From Actinoplanes utahensis (GTDB taxonomy: Bacteria; Actinomycetota; Actinomycetes; Mycobacteriales; Micromonosporaceae), in assembly GCF_016862455.1 (NCBI RefSeq), contig NZ_BOMZ01000095.1, positions 1 through 60,973 of the forward strand: a DNA stretch of 60,973 bases. The letters are read 5' to 3'. Made by a program: the position numbers and the translations under genes. The notes beneath the pieces are model-generated. The model was not told the origin of the DNA and searched no databases. It saw only the letters and a list, made by a program, of their open reading frames with translations. Positions 55,931-60,973 of this stretch are shown here, piece after piece (position 1 is the stretch's first letter; each line of letters starts with the position of its first letter).

Positions 55931-57186
55931 GTTGGGGTGGGTTCCTTGCTGCGGGGGTGGGTTTCGTACATGCGGGCCGCAGTGAGTAGCCCGGATGCTG
56001 CGGTGAGGGCGGCGACGGTCCAGACGGCGGCGCGGATGCCGGCGAGGTCGGCGATGATGCCGGCGAGCAGGGCTCCGGCGGCGAAGCCGCCGTCGCGCCA
56101 GAGCCGGTAGACACCGACGGCGCGGGCACGCCAGCCGGGGTGGGCGACGTCCGAGATCGACGCCAGCAGGGTCGGGTAGACGGCCGCGGTGCCCGCACCG
56201 AGCAGCACTGCGGCCAGCGCCCATACCGCGAAGGTGTCGGCGACCGCGAAGCCTGCGAGGGCTGCGGCTTGGGCGAGCATGCCGGCGACGATGAACGGCT
56301 TGCGGCCGTATCGGTCGGAGGCGGGGCCGGTGACGAGCTGGCCGAGGCCCCACACGGCGGGGTAGAGCGCGGCGAGGACGCCGATCTGTGTCAGCGACAG
56401 TCCGGCGGCGGCGAACAGTACCGGGAAGAGCCCCCAGGCCAGGCCGTCGTTGAGGTTGTTGACCATACCGGCCTGGCTGGCCGAGGACAGCGCCGGTTCG
56501 CGCCAGCTGGTCAGCGCGAACACCTCCCGGGTGGCCAGGTCGCCGCCGCCGGTGGCGTGAGTGGTGGCTTCGTGGCGGGCGTGGCCACGGGTCTCCCGGA
56601 CGAAGAACAGCGACAGGCCGAGGCCGAGGACAACGTAGGCGGCGGTGAGCAGGAACGGCGCCGGGCGCAGCCCGTGCTGCGTGGCGAGGGCTCCGGTCGC
56701 CATCGCGGTAGCGGCGACGGCGAGGTAGCCGGCGGCTTCGTTGAGTCCCATGGCCACGCCGCGGCGTTCCGGTCCGGCGAGGTCGATCTTCATGATGACC
56801 GTGGTGGACCAGGCCAGACCCTGGTTGATGCCGAGCAGCACATTCGCGGCGACGATCCAGCCCCAACTCGGCGCCCAGATCAGCATGGCGGGAATCGGAA
56901 TGGCAACGAGCCAGCCGGCGAGCAGGACGGGTTTGCGGCCATACCGGTCGGACAGGGTGCCGGCAAAGAAGTTGGTGGCGGCCTTGGTGATACCGAACGC
57001 CAGGATGTACGTCAGCGCCGCGGTGTAGCCGTCGAGGTGGAACTCGCGTTCGGCGAGCGGGGTGAGCACGGTGCGTTCGGAACCGAGGACGCCACCGACC
57101 AAGGCGTTGACCACGACCAGCAAGGAGAACTGAGCGGCGTTGACTGCCAGGCCGAGCCGCGGGCCGCTCGGGGCCGGGGCGGTCAC
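55927..57186 (-). CDS. MFS transporter of the sulfane-sulfur operon (copy 1)
   Basis: A 419-residue, 12-helix transporter. Motif A twice: GTLSDRYGRKPVLLAG after helix 2 and GPASDRYGRKPFIVAG in the second half; helix 4-5 has NVLLGINQGLAWSTTVIMKI. GTG 57186 is chosen for its GTGA overlap with the MBL/rhodanese stop and because the first helix (FSLLVVVNALVGG) then lies at the expected place. It is only weakly similar to the second MFS gene, so they are not a recent duplication. Confidence 0.87.
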   Translation of the reverse strand: MTAPAPSGPRLGLAVNAAQFSLLVVVNALVGGVLGSERTVLTPLAEREFHLDGYTAALTYILAFGITKAATNFFAGTLSDRYGRKPVLLAGWLVAIPIPAMLIWAPSWGWIVAANVLLGINQGLAWSTTVIMKIDLAGPERRGVAMGLNEAAGYLAVAATAMATGALATQHGLRPAPFLLTAAYVVLGLGLSLFFVRETRGHARHEATTHATGGGDLATREVFALTSWREPALSSASQAGMVNNLNDGLAWGLFPVLFAAAGLSLTQIGVLAALYPAVWGLGQLVTGPASDRYGRKPFIVAGMLAQAAALAGFAVADTFAVWALAAVLLGAGTAAVYPTLLASISDVAHPGWRARAVGVYRLWRDGGFAAGALLAGIIADLAGIRAAVWTVAALTAASGLLTAARMYETHPRSKEPTPT

Positions 57187-58520
57187 TGGCCCTCCCGCAG
57201 CGGGTTGCCGGTGGCGGCGGCCCAGTCGGCGGGACCGCCGACGAGCACACCGAGGTCCTGACGGCCGGCGCGTTCGAGCAGAGTAGCGGCGGTCATAGCC
57301 CGTTCGCCGTGCCCGCACATCAAGATCGACGTCCCTGCTGCGGCGGCGGGGTCGGTGGGCAAATTGCCGAGTTCGATGTGCGTCGCGGCGGGCAGGTGCC
57401 CGGCCGTGTACTCGTTGTCCTGGCGGATGTCGAGGACCGGCCCGTCGATGCGGTCCGGAGGGACCAGCCGGGTGGTGGTGACCGGGCCGTTCCAGGCGGC
57501 CATGCCACCGGCGAGTTCCCCGGCGATGTGCTCGACACCAATGTTCAGGGCCGGCCACAGGATGTCGGCCGGGTCTTGATCGGCGTTGCGGACAATCACC
57601 ACAGGGGTGTCGCGGTCGACGAGCCAGCCGAGCCAGGTCGCGAACTGCGCGCGCAGCGGGATCGCGACCGCGCCGGGGATGTGGCCGGCGCCGACATCGG
57701 CGACCGGGCGGACGTCAACGACGATCGCACCGTCGGTCAGCATCCGCTGTATCTGTCCGGCGGTCAGGCCGGGCAGCCGCGGCGGCGTGCCGAGGACGGC
57801 CGGGCCTTGCCGGTTGATCTCAGCCAGCCACCGGAAGTAGGCCGGGTAGGACCCGAGCGAGGCAAGTAGCTGTTTGGCGAAGGTGTCGGCGTCGGGAACG
57901 CTCAGCAGCGGGTTGCCGGCCTTCTCGGTGCCGATGGTGGAGGTCCGTGCCAAACCGGGCGGCGCCGAGCAGAACGAGCCGGCCCCGTGGGTCGGCCAGA
58001 CCCGAGTGTGGTCGGGCAGTGCGGTGAGCCGGCGCAGCGAGGCGTACTGGGCGTGGGCGAGTTCCACAGTCCGGTCGTCGCCGAGCAGGTCGGTGCGCGC
58101 GGCCGATCCGACGATCAGCGACCCGCCGGTGAACACACCTACCGGCGCCGTGCCGTCGAGCAGCAGGAACGAGAGGTGCTCGTCGGTGTGCCCGGGGGTA
58201 GCCAGTGCCCGCAACGTCAGCCCGCCAAGATCGATCTCGTCGCCGTCGCCAAGTCCGCGGTGGTCGAACGCGCGGGCGCCAGCGGCCGAGGCGAGGATCT
58301 GCGCGCCGTCGGTGGTGGCCAGCTGCACCGCACCGGACAGGAAGTCGGCATGCAGATGAGTGTCAGCCGCCCACGCGATCGTCAGCCCACGCCGCTCGGC
58401 CGCGGCGCGCAGCGCCCGCAGGTCACGCGGGGCGTCCACGGCCAAGGCACGGCCGTCACCGACGTCGAGCAGGTAGGCGCTGTTGCCCAGTCCTTCGTCA
58501 ATCAATGGCACCAACTCCAT
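57183..58520 (-). CDS. ETHE1-like MBL-fold protein with two rhodanese domains
   Basis: A 445-residue sulfur enzyme. Residues 1-235 are a metallo-beta-lactamase fold with THLHADFLSG (54-63, the persulfide-dioxygenase type HxHxD), TPGHTDEHLSF and WPTHGAGSFCS. These provide the iron ligands of GSH/mycothiol-persulfide dioxygenases. Residues 260-345 form a rhodanese domain with no cysteine at the active loop (VVIVRNADQD), so it is probably non-catalytic. Residues 355-445 form a second one with ILMCGHGERA, where the Cys is kept. First gene of the operon; divergent from the ArsR-rhodanese gene. Likely oxidises persulfides to sulfite. Confidence 0.9.
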   Translation of the reverse strand: MELVPLIDEGLGNSAYLLDVGDGRALAVDAPRDLRALRAAAERRGLTIAWAADTHLHADFLSGAVQLATTDGAQILASAAGARAFDHRGLGDGDEIDLGGLTLRALATPGHTDEHLSFLLLDGTAPVGVFTGGSLIVGSAARTDLLGDDRTVELAHAQYASLRRLTALPDHTRVWPTHGAGSFCSAPPGLARTSTIGTEKAGNPLLSVPDADTFAKQLLASLGSYPAYFRWLAEINRQGPAVLGTPPRLPGLTAGQIQRMLTDGAIVVDVRPVADVGAGHIPGAVAIPLRAQFATWLGWLVDRDTPVVIVRNADQDPADILWPALNIGVEHIAGELAGGMAAWNGPVTTTRLVPPDRIDGPVLDIRQDNEYTAGHLPAATHIELGNLPTDPAAAAGTSILMCGHGERAMTAATLLERAGRQDLGVLVGGPADWAAATGNPLREGQ

Positions 58521-58570
58521 GACACCTTCTCCTCGTGTGTGGCGACCCGCCCCGCAATCTCCTACACTAT

Positions 58571-58586
58571 TCCATGAAACATTGGA
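58571..58586. promoter_or_regulatory. Likely ArsR-family operator
   Basis: TCCA-N8-TGGA (58571-58586) in the AT-rich gap between divergent sulfur genes, overlapping the ribosome site of the ArsR gene. Confidence 0.45.
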
Positions 58587-58597
58587 GGATGCGCAAG

Positions 58598-59254
58598 ATG
58601 GGTGACCCCACCAATAAAGCCACGCTGTTCGACGCCCTCGCCCGGGTCGGCAAAGCCCTGGGCAGCGGCAAACGGCTGGAGCTGCTGGACCTGCTGGCAC
58701 AGGGCGAACGCAGTGTCGAGCACCTCGCCACCGCAGCCGGTCTCGGGCTGACCACCTGCTCAGCGCATCTGCAGACGCTGCGACAAGCCGGCCTGGTCGC
58801 CACCCGCCGCGACGGGACGAAGATCCACTACCGGCTGGCTGGCCCCGACGTCGCCGCCCTCTACGCCCTGCTGCGCGATGTCGCGGGTGCCCGCAACGCC
58901 GAAGCGGCTGCCGCTCGCGACGCCTACCTGGGCCCCGCCGACACCGAGGCCGTCGACCGCGACGAACTGCGCCGCCGCCTGGCCGCCGGGCAGGTGATCG
59001 CGGTGGACGTGCGCCCTGCGGAGGAGTACGCCGCCGGGCACATCCCCGGCGCCATCTCCATCCCCTTGGGTGAACTCGCCGAGCGGATCACCGAACTGCC
59101 CGCCGACGTCGAGGTGGTCGCCTACTGCCGCGGCGCCTACTGCGTGCTCTCCCATGAAGCGGTCCGGCTACTGGCCGACCATGGCCGACCCGCCGTCCGG
59201 CTCGCCGACGGGATGCTCGAATGGCACCGCGACCAGCTGCCGATCGCCGCGTGA
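58598..59254 (+). CDS. ArsR-family regulator fused to a rhodanese domain
   Basis: A 218-residue fusion. Residues 10-95 are a winged-helix ArsR domain (QGERSVEHLATAAGLGLTTC then SAHLQTLRQAGLVATRRDG), with a Cys at 54 on the recognition helix. Residues 117-215 are a rhodanese domain with VDVRPAEEYAAGHIPGAI and the active loop YCRGAYC (Cys177 and 182). Sulfur transfer onto the rhodanese Cys, or a Cys54 persulfide, could control DNA release, making this a persulfide sensor. ATG 58598 has a GGAGG ribosome site 9 bp away; ATG 58589 is too close to it. It is coupled to the TusA-like gene by GTGA. Confidence 0.92.
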   Translation: MGDPTNKATLFDALARVGKALGSGKRLELLDLLAQGERSVEHLATAAGLGLTTCSAHLQTLRQAGLVATRRDGTKIHYRLAGPDVAALYALLRDVAGARNAEAAAARDAYLGPADTEAVDRDELRRRLAAGQVIAVDVRPAEEYAAGHIPGAISIPLGELAERITELPADVEVVAYCRGAYCVLSHEAVRLLADHGRPAVRLADGMLEWHRDQLPIAA

Positions 59255-59529
59255 ATCCGGTCGTCCTCGACGGCGGCGACCGCCGCTGCGTCCGGCTCCT
59301 GCTCGATCTGCGCCGGCTGATCATGACCGTGCCCGCGGGCACGGTCATCCACCTGATCGCCGACGACCCGGCCGCACCATTGGACCTGCCGGCCTGGTGC
59401 CATCTGACCGGCCACACCTACCTCGGCCCCGTGCCCGCCGAGCGCCCCACCTACGCGGTGCAGGTGTCCGGCGCGGCGGTGCTCACCGGCCCTCAATCGC
59501 CGTGGCGACCTGCGTCAGCCGACCCATGA
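59251..59529 (+). CDS. TusA-like sulfur carrier
   Basis: A 92-residue TusA/SirA-type protein. It has the strand-loop VVLDGGDRRCVRLLLDLRR where the sulfur-carrying Cys (about residue 13) sits, though the usual CPxP proline is Val. VPAGTVIHLIADDPAAPLDL and WCHLTGHTYLG complete the fold. GTG 59251 overlaps the ArsR-rhodanese stop by 4 bp. It likely takes sulfane sulfur from, or gives it to, the rhodanese domains. Its 3' end overlaps the convergent MarR gene by 47 bp. Confidence 0.82.
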   Translation: MNPVVLDGGDRRCVRLLLDLRRLIMTVPAGTVIHLIADDPAAPLDLPAWCHLTGHTYLGPVPAERPTYAVQVSGAAVLTGPQSPWRPASADP

Positions 59530-59959
59530 CCATGTCCATGGTGGCCACGAACTGCCGCACCTGCTCGTCCGGGAGTCCGGCGAACAAGTAGGCCGAGTGC
59601 CGTTCGTACTCGGCGGCCAGCCCGGCGGTCACGGCCCTGCCCTGATCCGTCAGCTGCACCAGCAGCGCCCGCCGGTCTTCCGGGTGCGCGACCCGACGCA
59701 CGAACCCGGACTCCTCCAGCCCATCGACCAGAGCGGTGACATTGCGCGCCGTCACCCCGATCGCCTGCGCGAGCGCCCGCTGCGTCTGCGGGCCGCCCCG
59801 ATACACCAGCCACACGACCGTGGCCCGCGCCCGGCTCAACCCATGCCCGGCGAGCCCCGCCTCCATGTACTGCTGCACCGACGCGGCGAACGCGAACACC
59901 CGCTCCAGCACGGCAGGGAACTCCGGGCAGTCCCCCCGAACATTGTGTATGCCATTCAC
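59483..59959 (-). CDS. MarR family transcriptional regulator
   Basis: A 158-residue winged-helix protein. Core: GGPQTQRALAQAIGVTARNV followed by TALVDGLEESGFVRRVAHPEDRR (about residues 55-97), wing DRRALLVQLTDQGRAV. GTG 59959 has a TGGAGG ribosome site 9 bp away. Divergent from the methyltransferase gene with a 54-bp gap, so it probably controls that gene. It overlaps the TusA-like gene end by 47 bp. Confidence 0.9.
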   Translation of the reverse strand: MNGIHNVRGDCPEFPAVLERVFAFAASVQQYMEAGLAGHGLSRARATVVWLVYRGGPQTQRALAQAIGVTARNVTALVDGLEESGFVRRVAHPEDRRALLVQLTDQGRAVTAGLAAEYERHSAYLFAGLPDEQVRQFVATMDMVMGRLTQVATAIEGR

Positions 59960-60013
59960 TATGTATAGCCTCCAGCTGAAGGGTACCGACCCTCGACCGC
60001 CGGAGACGAGCGG

Positions 60014-60973
60014 ATGCGACATCCGATCTTCGCCCGTGTCTACGAGAAAATCAGCGTGCAGATGGACCGCGCCGGGGCCGCCGAGCACCGCCGCACCCTG
60101 GTGGCGAACCTGTCCGGCCGGGTGATCGAGATCGGTGCCGGCAACGGGCGTATGTTCGTCCACTACCCGCCGCAGGTCACCGAAGTCCTCGCCGTGGAAC
60201 CCGAACCACGGCTCCGGGCCACCGCGCACACCGCCGCCCGATCCGCCCCGGTGCCGATCCGCGTCGTCGACGGCCTCGCCAACACCTTGCCGGCCCGCGA
60301 CGGCGAGTTCGACGCCGCCGTCACCGCTCTCGTGCTTTGCACCGTGCCCGACCAGGGCGCTGCGCTCGCTGAGATTCACCGGGTGCTGCGCCCCGGTGGC
60401 CGGCTGCTGTTCCTCGAACACGTCCTCGCCGAGCAGCCAGGCACCCTGCGCCGCGCTCAGAAGATCGCCGACGCGACCCTGTGGCCGCTACTGCTCGGCG
60501 GCTGCCGGACCAGCCGCGACACCCTCGCTGCCATCACCGCCGCCGGCGCTGGGCTGTTCGCTCTGCAAAGGCGCGAACGCCCGGCCACGTCGGCGGTTTC
60601 CCCGACATGCCCCACCGGTCAGGCTTCGCCCAGTGCGACACCGGTAGCAGTGCTGCCGGTGTCGCACTGGGAGAAGCGTTACATGGAGACGTCGGCGTTC
60701 GAGCGCACCGAGGCGCTGCCGGCCAGCCGCACCGCCGACAGTTGGAAGCACTACGACCTGTCCTACGCCGTCGACGCCAACACGGCGATGTTCCGCGCCA
60801 CCGGCGTCACCCGATACCTGGACCGGGCGCTGGAGTACATCACCGGCGTGGTGCCCACCGCCCGGCCGTCGAAGCAACTGGCACCAGCCAATACCGCGAT
60901 GACTACCTTGGCTGGGTGTCGAACAGGGAGGACCTGCAACCGACCGGCGTGGAGGTGCCGCTCTACGAGAGCG
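60014..60973 (+). CDS. Class I SAM-dependent methyltransferase running into a second protein (3'-partial)
   Basis: Residues 1-195 form a methyltransferase: the SAM loop VIEIGAGNGRMF (37-48), then AVEPEPRLR, DAAVTALVLCTVPDQ and LRPGGRLLFLEHVLAE, close to the UbiE/menG-like phospholipid and small-molecule group. After about residue 203 the frame passes a strong hairpin without a stop and continues as SHWEKRYMETSAFERTEALP and WKHYDLSYAVDANTAMFRAT, which looks like another protein. Near 60860-60885 the sense passes to another frame (YRDDYLGWVSNREDLQPTG). The frame is open at the right edge. ATG 60014 is a clear start. Confidence 0.75.
   Translation, partial: MRHPIFARVYEKISVQMDRAGAAEHRRTLVANLSGRVIEIGAGNGRMFVHYPPQVTEVLAVEPEPRLRATAHTAARSAPVPIRVVDGLANTLPARDGEFDAAVTALVLCTVPDQGAALAEIHRVLRPGGRLLFLEHVLAEQPGTLRRAQKIADATLWPLLLGGCRTSRDTLAAITAAGAGLFALQRRERPATSAVSPTCPTGQASPSATPVAVLPVSHWEKRYMETSAFERTEALPASRTADSWKHYDLSYAVDANTAMFRATGVTRYLDRALEYITGVVPTARPSKQLAPANTAMTTLAGCRTGRTCNRPAWRCRSTRA
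60623..60677. repeat. Long inverted repeat (about 27-bp stem) inside the last gene
   Basis: GCTTCGCCCAGTGCGACACCGG and its partner GCACTGGGAGAAGC-ended arm (60624-60644 with 60656-60677) pair at 21 of 22 positions; the inner TAGCA/TGCTG extends the stem to a one-base tip. It sits just where the methyltransferase frame passes into unrelated sequence. Confidence 0.85.
60672..60973 (+). pseudogene. Remnant of an unidentified protein, frameshifted, 5' end missing
   Basis: About 60 residues (SHWEKRYMETSAFERTEALP ... LSYAVDANTAMFRATGVTRY ... LDRALEYITGVV) plus 28 residues in a second frame (SQYRDDYLGWVSNREDLQPT, GVEVPLYES) look like consecutive parts of one protein with a shift near 60860-60885. 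There is no start codon with a ribosome site and no signal sequence. I do not know the family. It could still be read as a tail on the methyltransferase. Confidence 0.5.

Noticed and set aside
33000..60973. Mobile genomic island with integrase or attachment sites
   Set aside because: The gene content (metal, sulfur, efflux) looks accessory, but I found no integrase, transposase, tRNA or direct-repeat ends, so transfer is not claimed.

Overview
The window reads as chromosomal DNA of a high-GC actinomycete, most likely a filamentous member of the Micromonosporaceae (Actinoplanes-like). This is inferred from the GC-rich third codon positions, the many GTG starts and 4-bp stop/start overlaps, a mycothiol-dependent maleylpyruvate isomerase-type protein, two F420-dependent luciferase-like oxidoreductases, a FolP2-like dihydropteroate synthase paralogue and an actinobacterial holin-X/DUF3618 cluster. 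I see no rRNA, tRNA, transposase, integrase or CRISPR array.

Layout. 1-5.7 kb: the CydC half of a CydDC-type exporter, open to the left edge, then a TetR regulator, a MarR regulator coupled to a mycothiol-dependent enzyme, and two hypotheticals. 5.7-17.9 kb (minus strand): an 11-gene operon, nearly all genes joined by 4-bp overlaps. It encodes a NodU/TobZ-type carbamoyltransferase, five glycosyltransferase modules, and GmhA, HldE and GmhB (GmhB fused to a GT9 heptosyltransferase). An SDR, a second GT9, topoisomerase IB and a GNAT follow. This predicts an ADP-heptose pathway feeding a carbamoylated heptose glycan in a bacterium that should lack LPS. 18-33 kb: an aldehyde dehydrogenase, a GT2/F420 pair, a stress-type membrane operon, FolP2, a TetR/MFS pair, a secreted beta-propeller/LamG protein, a lipoprotein, a frameshifted gene and a second F420 enzyme. 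Two composite repeats sit here, each made of a tandem array, a hairpin and a roughly 150-bp conserved core.

33-54 kb: an efflux and copper-resistance island. It has three MFS exporters, two CsoR repressors with the full C-x24-H-x3-C copper signature, and three small HMA chaperones. It also has a CopA ATPase operon, a UreH/TauE-like membrane protein with a C-terminal cupredoxin-like domain, three small His/Cys-rich secreted or membrane proteins, a DUF305 lipoprotein, a DUF2269-like membrane protein and an L,D-transpeptidase. CsoR-type operators (TACCC-N5-GGGTA) lie in the promoter spacers of an MFS gene, of csoR and of the copZ operon, so these three units are probably one copper-induced regulon.

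54.7-59.5 kb: a sulfane-sulfur (persulfide) module. A divergent ArsR-rhodanese fusion and TusA-like carrier face an operon of an ETHE1-like MBL/double-rhodanese protein and two MFS transporters. 59.5-61 kb: a MarR regulator divergent from a methyltransferase whose frame runs through a very strong hairpin into the remnant of another protein and off the right edge.

All calls were made by reading the sequence; no database search was run. Family names rest on recognised motifs and gene context.
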